From the NCBI RefSeq assembly GCF_030272615.1, contig NC_081414.1, positions 910,289,009-910,353,008 on the forward strand: a DNA stretch of 64,000 nucleotides, written 5' to 3'. Source of the DNA: Cryptomeria japonica. Its lineage: Eukaryota > Streptophyta > Pinopsida > Cupressales > Cupressaceae. Each line of letters opens with the position of its first letter. Position 1 is the first letter of the stretch. Below the pieces are notes generated by a model that did no database searches, had not been told where the DNA came from, and saw nothing but the letters and a program-made list of their open reading frames with translations. Shown in pieces: positions 32,420-43,949 of the stretch. A program made the position numbers and the translations under genes.

Positions 32420-32994
32420 AAACTACACTCACTAACACATCCTCCAAGGTTGGCATCAAATGAAACGTGTCAATGAACAATGAAGCATGCCAACTAGTCA
32501 GCCTAAAAACATTCTCCAGTGCATGAAACTCAATGCAAATCTACACATGCCATGGTGAGCCCCATATCAACATCCAAACTCAACCTTCAAGGGATATTCA
32601 AATCAAAAGAATATGATCCAAGTGAATGCAACACCACAGTCAGCCAGAGACTAGAATAGCTAACACTAAACATCATAACTTTGCGTGCCAATCAAGTTGC
32701 CACTTGAAAATTGAATTGGAACACTGCATAGATCATACGAAAAAGTTCTCCAAACCACAACACATAAATCCACAAATCTAGAAGCCACTAGGCATACTCC
32801 AAACCTATTTTGACAGATAGTCTTACTGCCAGAAGCAAAAATAACTACAACTCTACCAACTGAGCTATCGAGGACCTAAAAAATAGATAGTACAATGTAC
32901 ACAGAGCATAAACATCATATGTAGAACCATAACATATAATCTTCACATGTCGGAGGATTACAAGACATTCTTTTGTTTGTGTGAAAAGTGGATT
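32420..32994. other. Spacer between Copia and Tat elements, with tRNA-like fragment
   Basis: No gene is recognisable. On the - strand, 32835-32876 reads GGTCCTCGATAGCTCAG followed by TTGGTAGAG, a near-perfect tRNA 5' half with A box (TAGCTCAGTTGG). A clear B box (GGTTCGAATCC type) is missing; the nearest is a weak GGTTTGGAGTATGCC. It could be a decayed tRNA-derived SINE or a tRNA pseudogene. Confidence 0.4.
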
Positions 32995-33920
32995 TGTATC
33001 TGTATCTGAATACACAACACTTCAATTAAGTCATTAGATGCATGGTTAGTAAATCAATAATCAATGAATAATGAAACCATTACAAAGTGACTTATTGCCT
33101 TCTAGTAGATGTGAGTTTAGTTTTGCTCTCATATTTCTTTATGCAACACCAGTGATTAGATGACACCTAAACAAAGGATTTAATCTATATGAATATGAAA
33201 TTGAGCTAAATGGATGCAAGATATGCAAAATTAAGCTAACATAATTCAAGAAATATGATTAAGCTAATGTAATATTCTCAATAGACCTAGAGCAAAAACA
33301 ACATAATAACAATAATCTGCAAGGTTTTTTTTTTTTAATGAGAGATGAGAGCCTAGATTTATAGAAAATCCAGAGAGAGACCAATGGTCAAGATCGATCA
33401 ATGATGAATGACAGAGATTCTCCAAGAGGAAGCACAATCTAGGTGAATTGATGTGATTGGCTGCTTTTCTTAGCTGTAAAGAAAATTTAATTAATTTTAA
33501 GATAAAATCAGAAAAACTGATTTATTTCATATTTTATTCAATTTTGATATTTAATTCATTTAATTGGTTTTTTGAGATTTTTCAATTTAATTCCATTTTG
33601 ATTTCTTTTCTCAATTTTAATTCTTTTTTCAAATTAATTCCTTTTTAATGATTTAATGGCAAATTGATTTATTAATTAAATATGCTAGGATATTTAAATA
33701 AATAAATAGGATAATTGATTAAAATATTTACTTGGAATGATTAATTAATTAAATTATTATTTAATTAATATAGAATGATTTATTTGCCACGTGACATTGA
33801 TGGCTGAGAATTAATTAATTAGGTGCTCATGATTGATTTAATTTACCTTTGGTTAGGACCTTGGTGGTGTAGTCAAGATTAGGGGCCCATGGCTTAGGTG
33901 ACCATTTTTAGGGTATTACA
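32995..33920 (-). repeat. 3' LTR of the second Tat element
   Basis: 926 bases. On the - strand it starts TGTAATACCCTAAAAATGG at 33920 and ends at 32995. It pairs with 46911-47838, sharing the T-run, the TTTATAGAAAAT stretch and AT-rich tail. Confidence 0.88.
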
Positions 33921-33935
33921 TTTGCCCCTCTTTGA
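33921..33935 (-). promoter_or_regulatory. Polypurine tract of the second Tat element
   Basis: TCAAAGAGGGGCAAA on the - strand, abutting the LTR start. It is almost identical to the tract of the first Tat element. Confidence 0.85.
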
Positions 33936-34800
33936 ATTGATGTGCGAGCAGCACATTGATTAAAAGAAATTTTAATGTCAAACAGATTATCAGTTTTTAA
34001 CTTGATGGATCACAAACCGATGAAGAGCAAGATGTTCAGCTTGATTTGAAGCGATGAAACTAGACAGATTGATTAAAGCGACACTGATCCCGAACTTGAT
34101 TGAACTAGGACCGATAAAGAGAGAGATACGAATCTTGAACTTGATGGATCAAGAAACGAGTATTGATCTAGAACTTGATTGAACTAGATTGAGTGAAGAG
34201 ATGAAACCGATTTCGAACTTGATTGAACTAGAACCAATTGAGCAAAGAAAATGTCCAGCTTGATTTAAAGCGATGAATCAAGCGTGATTTAGACGAAGAC
34301 AATATCAGCTTGATTTGATGCGATAAAACTGATATGCCCCTAGAGATTGATTCGATTTTGAAGAACAATAAGGTTTTGTTTGATTAATCTTTGATTAAAA
34401 ATATTTTCTGCTCAACTTTCAATGAAGATTTGAAAAAAAAAACTTGACTTTTGATGATGCAATCGTTGATGATGATGATGTAATGATTATGCCCCCTCGG
34501 GAGTGAAATCGAAAGACGGTGAGGTCACAATGATTTTAGGCAATTGAAAGGATAAAAAAATTTAACGATGATAATCTAAGCACGAAGATGTATTGGAAAT
34601 TTAAGTTGAAATCAAAATTGATTTGAGCGAAAAATGATGAGAAAAAGTGATCGAAAGACGAAAGTACCAAGTGGTCAACGTTGTGAGATTTTAACTAGAC
34701 AAATGATCTCAGATTTCAATCTTGATCCTAAAAATGGACTTAGGATGGTTGATTTAGTCAAGGGTATAATTTTCACATCCATCGGAGCAAATTAAAAATT
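33936..34800. repeat. GAACTTGATTGAACTAGA-type degenerate repeats and spacer
   Basis: From about 33990 to 34330, stretches of (GAACTTGATTGAACTAGA) and (CAGCTTGATTTGAAGCGATGAA) alternate roughly eight times with divergence. The rest, to 34800, is noncoding AT-rich sequence. No gene is seen. Confidence 0.6.
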
Positions 34801-34809
34801 AGGGTTTTC

Positions 34810-34817
34810 TATATAAG
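34810..34817 (+). promoter_or_regulatory. TATA box of the antisense PMD-like gene
   Basis: TATATAAG in a TTTTCTATATAAGGGG context is followed by a CT/CA-rich 5' untranslated-like stretch. About 150 bases downstream lies a consensus splice donor (CTACG|GTAAGT at 34966/34967). The orientation is opposite to the retroelement's own transcript. Confidence 0.55.
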
Positions 34818-34891
34818 GGGTGAAAAGGGTCATTTTCATTTCATTTTCACTTCTCAAAGCTTAAGAACTCAAAAACCTTCTCTGGAGAAAA

Positions 34892-37243
34892 ATGGCAATT
34901 CCCTAGCATACCCACTGATTCAAGCTGCAAAGATGGCATAATCGACCTGGGAACTATCCCCCTACGGTAAGTGATCAATCTTGAGCTTGTTAAATTTCCG
35001 AATTTGTAAAGTTTTGCATGAATTTCTAGTTTTAAATTTCGTTTTAGGTCGTGTCTTGTTGTTTTGTCGTACTGCCAAGTAGGGTTTGTCGTACAAGTAT
35101 CTGTTAAATAGTGTTTACTCGTATAAAGTCATTTGTTTTGTCTTTCGGTATGTGCCCTTGACTCGTACGAGACATTTCATCAAGGTCTGTTTAGTCATTC
35201 TACAATGTTTAGTTACTTGTATTGGATAGGTTACTCGTACTACATGAAATAGTTACTCATACGAGTTGTTGCCCCTCTTTGTTTACTCATTTCAAAAATA
35301 GTGAGCATTTTTTAGCATCGAAACTTGAAATTTTTATTTTTGTGATTGATTAGTTGGATTCATGGGCACTTTTGATAGCTTTCTAACTCAATTTGTATTG
35401 CGTACTGATGCATTTTCATTTAATTTTGCAAGTTAGCTTGTCGAACATACAGTTTCAATGTACCCATCCGCCTACCATGAGATTAGTTCAGTAGCTCTCA
35501 AATGCTCAGAGGGATCATATTGATGCATGTGGTTTTGGATACTTGTTGCAGATGTCAAATATTTGTGTGAATCATGGATTGTTGAGTGCATTAGTTAAGA
35601 GATTCCATTCAGAGCACAACACATTTCACCTGTCTACCAGGGAGATGACGATTACTCCCAAGGACGTATATAGGATTCTGAGGATTCCCTTTTCAGGTGG
35701 CAGAGTGGACTATGATTCTTCTCCTTAGGTGGGGATTACAACATTACGCAGGGTATTTCAGGATGACAGTCTTATTGTGTGATCCATTTCATGGGATGAC
35801 ATGATGAGCATATATGGAGGGAGATTTCCTGAAGCTTGTGTGCTCGCTGGACTGATAGGATGTTTTGTTATTCTCGACAAAGGACAATAGGGATTCTTGT
35901 GTGGCTAGGGGAGGATATTGGAGATGTTAGTTGCTCAATTGAGGAGATTAGGTTGGGGATCTTTCTTTTTAGCACATATGTACCATGAGATGCACGAGAT
36001 CACATATCAAGATGCAAAGAGCATAGCTGTTGGGGATCCTATACTACAAATATGGGAATGGGAGCATATCTTAGTGTGCAGGCCAGTTGTCAATGATTCA
36101 AGAGAGCCACATCAGCCCATCATTTGCCGATATTTAGGTTATTTGACACAACCCAACTTGGGGAAGACAGGTTTCTGGAGACACCAGTTGGATGACTTGA
36201 TTGTAGTTGTCTAGAGGCCTTACAGGGGTTTAGAGGAGTGGTATGACTAGAGGCATGAATGGAGATTCATGTTTATGACACACCCACTCACTAGGAGATC
36301 GCAGACAATTATTGAGCGATTTGTTGTTAGCCAGGTAATGAGGTAGTAGGAGCGAGTGTAGGCCATTTCACAGGAGTTTACTACTTATGCTCGGTTTGGG
36401 GATGAGGAGAGGAAGGTATGGGGGACAAAGTTATCTTATGCCCTAGTAGTACAAAAGTTGATAAACCTCCATAAACAATGCTAGGATTATTTAGAGGATA
36501 TTGATGATGCGGGGTGACCCTAGAGTACAGGGATGAGTCCTTGAGACATCCATTCCTACGGTTTATAGATCTAGGAGAGCGAGCGCCTCAAATTAATGAG
36601 GGTGGAGAGGACATACCAACTCAGGCATAGGGACTGGCTAAGGTATAGGGACAAAGAGTAGATCCACCTAGGCAGACATGAGGTGATCCTGGTGCGAGTA
36701 GCAATAGGGCACCAGTGATTGGTCAGCAATAGAGGATGGGAGAGGGTGGTTAATTAGGTGCAATCGAAGGTGAGGGAGGTGGAGCTTGAGATTCAGGGGC
36801 TAGAGGTGGTATTAGCAATGAGGGGGAGATGGGAGAGAAAGTTGTCCCTCTATAGGTGCGACAGTGGAGGGATGATCCAGCTAAGGGAGGAGAGGAGGAG
36901 ATACCATTGGGCTAGACGCCAATGAATATGATATGTACACTGAGAGGGAAGGTGAGGACTCTCTAGACACAGCTGGCAGTCACAAAGACCCAAGTTACAG
37001 AGTGTGATAAAGAGGTGTTGAGATTACAAGGAGAGTTAGCTGCCTCCCGATGCGAGGTTCTGCATCAGTCTAGCCGAGAAGCTTATTATGTGGCAACATA
37101 TAGTGTAGCAGTGTCAACAAACAAATATGTGGCTCCTTACTCATAGTATATGGCTAGATCAAAGGGAGCACTGGCACTTCGATATTTTGATGTTCTGCAG
37201 GCACCTCCTCCACCAGGCGATGAGGGAGAGGGCTAGAGCTAGA
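34892..37243 (+). pseudogene. Antisense plant-mobile-domain (PMD)-like gene inside the Tat element
   Basis: A short first exon (to 34966, beginning near ATG 34892, with stops now) appears to be spliced to a main exon starting before 35498. From 35498 the frame reads SNAQRDHIDACGFGYLLQ, then HGLLSALVKRFHSEHNTFHL, EMTITPKDVYRILRIPFSGG and, further on, CVLAGLIGCFV. This resembles the start of the PMD of MAIN/aminotransferase-like plant proteins (Trp/His-rich block, then EMT.T.DV..L...P..G). It continues with stops to about 36214, then as scattered fragments to about 37240. Extra ORFs, including antisense ones after integrase, are known from Tat-lineage elements. PMD proteins act in silencing and genome stability in host plants. 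The role inside a retroelement is not established. Confidence 0.6.
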
Positions 37244-38780
37244 TTTTTATAGGCTCTGTGTTATGTTGTATACCCCATTTTTGTAGTTTATGCGATTCTT
37301 GCCCCGATAGACATTATTTATGATAGTTTATATCATTTGTACCCATTTGACATTGATATTTTTGATGAGATATATACGACACATGATTTGATCTCATTGT
37401 TCTTGTCTTTGAGTTATATGCATTTTTCTACGTGATGTTCTAAATGAATTCATTTCTTTTCAGTATGTAATGCAGATGAATATGGATGCTTTTTTTTCTT
37501 TTTCATATGCAATAAATGATAAAAATGATGAGCTAATGATGTAAATGTATATATTATTTTTTCATTTCCATGTAATAATATAAATGCAAATGAATGTTGA
37601 ATGAGCTTATGGATCTATATATGATATGCTCATGAATGCAGCTAACATCTCATGTAAGATTTTAGATTTCGTTGCTCAAGAACTCAATCATGTCGATAAA
37701 GTCAGTTGACCACTTGGTGAAGAAATGATGATTATTTTGAAGTCAATCTCTTATTCAAAGAACAAAGAGATAAATTGTATTATGCTGAAATCACTTGTAA
37801 CACACAAAATTAAGAATGAATGCAACCTAAAATTGAGTCACTAGAGTTTAATTTGCATTTTATCATCACTGAGCGGAAATGTAGGAATAAAAATAAGCAC
37901 CAAAGCACGAAGAGCCAGGATGACCTGAATGTCACATCCTTTTTAATATAACAAGCGAACATAAGCATCAAGGCATAAAGAGCCAGGATGAACCTAATGT
38001 TGCCTGCATACAAACACACTAGACAAAGAAGAGTTCTTTCCTTGTCATATGCAATATTGATTATCTTGTCCACAATGACCCTTGTATCGTTCATATCCTA
38101 GGATAGATTAAGCATGTGTCTAGATTGCATGATAAAGAAATCTACCCAAAATAGACAAGGAAATGATTCCAACCTCCCTGTAGCATACAAATAAATAGAG
38201 TCGAGGTATGTGTGGCAAGTTCACCTTGATGTGAAGGCACTTATCATAGACACCCAACTTATGAGATGTTTTCAAATCATCAGAATCATTTCTACAAGCA
38301 TAAAAAAAAGAAAAGTATCATGCCCCCAATCCTTGCTCCTCTTAGTCAAGATAGACTTCCTCAAGTTACTCAGAGGGAATAATAATTGAAAACCAAGTTA
38401 AAAAGACATCATACAAAGAAAATTTCAATCAAATCTCAAACAGTTTTCAGTGATTATTTTCAGTGTTCTTGCTTTGTGTATTATTCAGTGGTAAAACTCT
38501 GTAGTGGATAGGAGATAGGTGACTGACTCAGATTGGATGGTCTGGTACTACCGACAGAAAGATGACCTGTTTGAACTGCTTAGGACATTTAAACTGATCA
38601 ATTGATTACCCTAAGACTAGGAAGTTGATCAGTTTCAATCAATGAGAGTTCCAAGAAGAACCAAGGTATCACAAAAGCGATTGAAGAATATATACAAGCT
38701 AAATTGAAGATGCAGAAAAGAGGGAAATAAAGTAGGAAATGTCAAATTTGTGTTGATAGATGGAGCACTACAGTACAAGA
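37244..38780. other. Noncoding AT-rich region of the second Tat element
   Basis: Bases 37270-37660 are AT-rich with many ATG/TGAATG stretches and could be the 3' untranslated part of the antisense gene. The rest up to the conserved motif at 38781 shows no gene on either strand. Confidence 0.5.
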
Positions 38781-38870
38781 GGCATCTGTTTACCAGGTTT
38801 TCACCTCTTTGGCAAAGATTCTTTCTTTTCTTTTTTTACTACCAAGGTGCATGTTTACCAAGTTTTCACC
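38781..38870 (-). promoter_or_regulatory. Duplicated post-pol hairpin motif
   Basis: On the - strand the motif GGTGAAAACTTGG (38870 to 38846) is followed 40 bases on by GGTGAAAACCTGG (38805 to 38781), each ending in ATGC(A)CC. These are two tandem versions of the motif at 9937-9961 in the intact Tat element, at the same place relative to the pol stop. Confidence 0.55.
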
Positions 38871-38944
38871 AAAGCATTTTTCTGTTATATTTTGATTTTT
38901 TTGCTGTTTTCTCTTTTCTCTCTTTTTTTTTCCTTTTTTTCGAG

Positions 38945-39073
38945 ACTTTTTCTGATTTTTAGGATTTCTTCAGGACTTTTTCTGATTTTTAGAATTTCTT
39001 CGGGACTTTTTCTGTTTTTTAGAATTTCTTCAGGACTTTTTCTGATTTTTAGAATTTCTTTAGGACTTTTTAG
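38945..39073 (-). repeat. 30-bp tandem repeat, 4.3 copies, just downstream of pol
   Basis: Period exactly 30 bases, starting at 38945, 38975, 39005, 39035 and 39065 (ACTTTTTCTGATTTTTAG plus GATTTCTTCAGG, read on +). On the - strand each unit reads like CAGAAAAAGTCCTGAAG, which matches a single-copy stretch CAGAAAAATGTCCTGAAG at about 9832 after pol in the intact Tat element. The array is an expansion of a shared motif. Confidence 0.88.
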
Positions 39074-39100
39074 TTGTACAGATTGTTGGAGCAGAGAATG

Positions 39101-40592
39101 CTAGGTGTAGAATTTCTTCAAGTGGATGGTGTTAATTGGTTCATGAAGTTGTTCTCCTTCTGATGTTGAGAATTGATAAGCACCATAGCCAAAGGTTGTA
39201 GTAACGATGTAGGGACCCAACCAGTTGGGTTCAAACTTCCCCTTTTGTTCTCGAAACTATTGATTTTTAGGATTTTATCTTAAAACAAGGTCACTAACTT
39301 GAAATTCTATGTGTTGAACTTTCTTGTTATAACCTCTAGACATTCTCTTCTAATAAGCTCTCAGATGATCAAATGCCACTTGTCGACGTTCATCTAGCAA
39401 TTCAAGTTCTTGCAATCTAGATATTTTGTGATCTTCATCAGTGACAAGACCTTGCAGAGAAACTCTCAAAGAAGGGATTTCCACCTCTATAGGCAAGACT
39501 ACTTCAACCCCATATACCAAAGAAAAATGTGTAGGTCACGTAGGTGTTATGATGCTTGTTCGATAAGCCCACAGTGTCGGATTGAGCTGCAAATGCCAAT
39601 CCTTTCCAAATTTGGTGACTGTTCTATGTAAAATAGTCAGCAGATTTTTATTAGATGCTTCAACCTAGCCATTACCTTGAGGGTAATATATAGAAGACCA
39701 ATGTTGTTTGATTTTGAACTTTTCGCAAAGCTCATCTAGATCCTTGTTTTTGAACTTCCCTCCATTGTCAGTCACAATCGAAGAAGGTATTCCATACCTG
39801 CAGATGATATAGTTAAGAATGAACATAGCTACCTATTTGCTAGTTGCTTTGATTAGGGGAGCCACTTCAACCCACTTGGTGAAGTATTCAGTTTTAGTTA
39901 TGATAAACTTGTGTCCATTAGAGGATGCAGGATAGATTTGGCCGATGAGATCAAATGTCCATTGCTGAAAAGGCCAATGTGTGATAAAAGGTATTAGCTC
40001 TCTTGCTGGAGCATGTATGAGGTGCCCATGTAGTTGACATTTCTCACAAGTTTTAGAAAATTTTATAGCATCATTTTCCATATCTGACCAATAGTAGCCA
40101 ACCCTTAGCAATTTATGAGCTAAAGCTGGATCGTTTGAGTGAGATCCACAAATACCTTCATGGACTTCAGATAATGCATGTTGGGACTCTTCAGGTTCTA
40201 GACACCTAAGCAAAGTACTATCCAAACCTCACCTATACAAATCGTTAGCAATGATGACATATCGTGAAGTGTTTTAGATCAGGTTTCTTTTCTCATTGCA
40301 TGTAAGGTTATCAGGGATAATTTGGTCATGTAAGTAAGAATAGATATGACTATAGCGAGATGAGTCATGTCCAATGATAGAACACACCATATGGGACTTA
40401 GGGGAATCATAAGAACGATGAAGAATCTCTTCCACCAAGAATTCATAGTGATACTCAAAATCCTATAGCTATGGTATAGATGCCAATGTAGCCATAGCAT
40501 CGACTGCTCTGTTTGTTGATCTGGGAATCTACTGAAATGATACAAAGGTAAAGTATTTCTTAAAGTCACCAACCATTCTATTTGTAGGGAAT
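39101..40592 (-). pseudogene. Integrase and end of second RNase H, second Tat element
   Basis: Read from 40592 leftwards: the tail of the archaeal-type RNase H (about 40580-40450), then the integrase zinc site (HEGICGSHS at about 40160, CEKCQ at about 40045), first Asp in WTFDLIGQIY, second Asp in IVTDNGGKF near 39765, and the Glu region near 39665. The C-terminal tail ends EPINTIHLKKFYT at 39101, matching HLKRFYT at the end of the intact element. Several stops and frame changes interrupt it (longest open part 39833-40225). Confidence 0.85.
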
Positions 40593-40597
40593 CAATC

Positions 40598-42245
40598 TGA
40601 TGTAGAATTGGTAGAGGTATGGTGGTATAAGACAATTCCCAAATAGGTATATATGACTTTGTAAAATATAAGGGAAATACAAGGTAGGAAATGATAGATC
40701 CCCTTAAGCCTACAAACACCCTAAATGGCTCAAATGGACCAAATATGGATCAAGACTTCACCTAAGGAAAATTATGACTTAGAATATGTTCTTAGGTCTG
40801 ATATTAAAGGATTCAACTGGTTTTAGAATACCCAAATGCTCAAACTCCAAAATTGCTCCTTCTAGGCCTAGAATCCCAACTAGTGTAGCAGCGAGAGGAA
40901 TTTGATGATAACTCCAAAAAATTTCAAAACACAAGACAAATAAAATAGATATTTGGATACCCTTTTGGATTTTCTATAACATACTCAGATCCTTTAGCAA
41001 GTTGTTTTGGAACGTATCTGTTGTTTTAAGATTGTCCTTCATTTTCAAGCAACTAGAATGGTGGATTAACAAAGCAACTACAATAAATATTACTGTTGGG
41101 TACTTATAACCTCAAAATAGTCTTATTACATGATAAATAATGAAGTAATCCATAATCAATTTCAGTTTGTGAGGCCTCTAACCCCAAAAGCCCCAAATTT
41201 TCATAAAAAAGCCCTAAAATCAAGGGTTTCTCCAATCTCACACTTCCACACACTTCTGGAATCAATTGGCTATTGTTTCAACTTTATATAGCCAACATAA
41301 AACTATAAAAATCATAAAATATACCCCTCCAATGGGTAGATCTCTCTAACCCTCACCCTACCTAGCCTCTTCACTAGGCTTTCCAAGCAAACAATGGTGA
41401 TCACCTCCCTTAAACCCTGTTATCTGCACATTTAGTTGTTAGGAAATATAATACATGTCATTTTATAGCCACTCCATGAGAATCAGAGTCATATCATTCA
41501 TGGAATGACCATAATATTAAAATTTGTCAAAACTATTAAGGAAAAGGTGACAAAATTCTAGGACAGTCAACAATAAACCAATTTTATAATCTAGTAGTGA
41601 CTTCAAATCATTCACAGAGGTATTCAATGTTGAAATAAATACACTAAAAATGTATCATATGAATTATACCAAATAAAACCCTCACTCAAGCATAAAAATC
41701 AGAAGAAAAAAAATGCTTCCAAACTGAGTTTTTATTGGTTTTCCAAAACAGTCCGTACACTCCAGGCATTCAATCTGTCTTACAAAGCATGTATATGGCT
41801 TTAAATAGCCTCTCCACATTTTTTCAACCACCATATGGTTGGTTACAAATTTTATTTAACACTAAAATAATTAAAACTTGCTTTTCCCTCATAATTCTTC
41901 CTAACTATTGGAATTTGAAAATTTGAATTTGCACTTTGGAAAATGCATTACAACTTTGATAAAAACATTAAAAACAAAATTATTTTCATCCCTTATTGTA
42001 TTTCAAATGAAACTAAACCCTCCTAAATCCATTTTTGGGTGTTTTGACCCAATATCCAACATTTAACAATATTTTACAATTTTCAGGACAATTTGACAAC
42101 TTTTTGCATTTTTTTTGTTTCAAAAGCCATTATTGGCTCTAGGATCTCATAATTGATTTTATTTAATTTGTTTGATGTTGGACACTCCTCCTTGGTCTCA
42201 AAGGTCTTCAAATTAGAATTTGTTTGCCTTGGTGCACCTGCACCA
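40598..42245 (-). mobile_element. Solo LTR nested in RNase H, near-perfect target duplication
   Basis: 1648 bases, bounded by TGATGTAGAATTGG and GCACCTGCACCA. Flanks are CAATC (40593-40597) and CAATT (42246-42250), four of five identical. No primer site or coding region is present. It splits the second RNase H between its DSQL motif and its C-terminal part. The - strand start TGGTGCAGGTGCACC and an internal GATACCCTTTTGGA stretch relate it to the chromovirus LTR family at 14-21 kb. Confidence 0.75.
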
Positions 42246-42249
42246 CAAT

Positions 42250-42966
42250 TTTTCATCCTGAGTTTGATATATATCATTGATCTGGTTGATTATTAGCTGA
42301 GAGTCACCATAGATGTATAACTCAACAAATTTCCATCCAATAGCTAGCTTGATTCCATTTACCAAGGCTTCATATTCTACAATATTGTTTGTACAAGGAA
42401 AGAGGATCGTATACACCTTTAGGATTGAGTATCTTTGAGGAGTAATAAAAAGAATTCTAGCACCAGAACCTTGTTGAGTAAAAGATCCATCAAAGAACAT
42501 TTTCCAGGATCGCTGAGTAAGGAACATTATGGATTCATCCCGAAATTCTATGTGCAAAGGTTGATTATCTTCAAGGATCTAGCACCAACAAGTTAATCTG
42601 CAATAACTTGTCCTTTGATAACTTTGTGTTTTATATATTCAATGTCAAATTATGTATCATAACCCACTTAGCCAATCTCCTTGTAAGTGTTGCCTTGCTG
42701 AGAAGATATTTGAGTGGATCTATCTTAGCCACCAGTTTGATAGAATATGCTAGCATGTAATGTCTTAATTTATGTGATGCAAAGACCAATGCCAACCAAG
42801 CTTTCTCAATAATAGTATAGTTCATCTCATAGGACACCAACGTTCGGTTGATATAATATATAGCTCTTTCCTTTTTATTCTCATCCAGTTGAGCCAAAAG
42901 TGCCCCCAGTGATGTATATGTAGCTGATATGTAGAGTATCAAGGGTTTGTTTTGAATTGGTGGCAT
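42250..42966 (-). pseudogene. RNase H domains, second Tat element
   Basis: 42631-42966 is the RT-linked RNase H (PLILYISATYTSLGALLAQ, then YLLSKATLTRRLAKWV), with Ser instead of the catalytic Asp exactly as in the intact Tat element. 42250-42557 is the second, archaeal-type RNase H (WKMFFDGSFTQQGSGA, NNIVEYEAL, YGDSQL), interrupted at 42246 by the nested solo LTR. Confidence 0.85.
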
Positions 42967-43011
42967 TAAGATAGGTGGATTAGAAATATATTTCTTGATT
43001 TGCTTTAGATG

Positions 43012-43944
43012 TTATTCATAGTCTTCATCCCAGTTGTAGGTAACTCCTTTCCGTAAAGCTTTTGTGAATGGTTGAGGTTTATCTGCGAGTTGAGAGATGA
43101 AACGTCTTATTGATTGGAGCCACACTTGTAGAGTCCTCATTTGACTGACAATCTTTGGAGGTGGCATGTCCATGATAGCTTTAACTTTTTCTGGGTCCAC
43201 TTCAATTCCTTTCACTGAAACAATGTATCCTAGGAGCTTGCCAGACGTGACTCCAAATGCACATTTCTTGGGATTTCATCTAAGTTTAAATTTTGCCATC
43301 CTATCTAAGATTGGACCCAATTCTGAGAGATGTGTTGATCTTTTCATAGATTTGAGTAGAGTATCATTGATATAGTCCTCCATGTTTTTGTGCATCATAT
43401 CATGAAAAATTGTTTTTACAACTCTTTGATAAGTGGCGCCTGCATTCTTTAAGCCGAAGGGCATCACATTCCAACAGAAAGTTCCCCATGCATAGGTGAA
43501 TGTTGTTTTCTCTTGATCCTTAGGTGAAATTTTGATCTAATTGTATCCAGAAAAACCATCCATCAGAGACTACATTTCATAACTAGTAGTCATGTCCACT
43601 ATCATGTCTATATTGGGCAGTGGAAAATCATCTTTTGGACATGCTTTGTTTAAATCTCTGAAATCTATGCAAACACGTATTCATTTGCCAAGTTTGGAAA
43701 CAAGTACAATATTAGATATCCATTCAGCATAATCAATTGCTTTGATGAATCCAGCTTTTAGTAATTTTTCTAACTCAGCCTTAACAAGTAATGCCACATG
43801 AGGATGCATTTTTCGGAGTTTTTGCTTGACAAGTTTAACTCCGAGAGTGCTAGAAAGATGATGCATTATGAGGTCGGGATCCAAACCCGACATATTAACA
43901 TATGTCCATACAAAATTGATCTTTTTTTCCATGAAGAAATCCAC
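43012..43944 (-). pseudogene. Reverse transcriptase, second Tat element, active-site mutant
   Basis: The RT is readable in three stretches: AELEKLLKAGFIKAIDYAEWISN near 43750, PFGLKNAGATYQR near 43440, and the thumb (EVDPEKVKAIMDMPPP) near 43190. The catalytic motif is YIND instead of YVDD, so the first Asp is Asn and the enzyme would be inactive even without the stops between 43460 and 43680. Confidence 0.85.
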
Positions 43945-43949
43945 AAATT

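Noticed and set aside
38750-39104. Phe-rich frame with repeats
   Set aside because: Reads through T-runs and the 30-bp tandem array; no start context or relatives.
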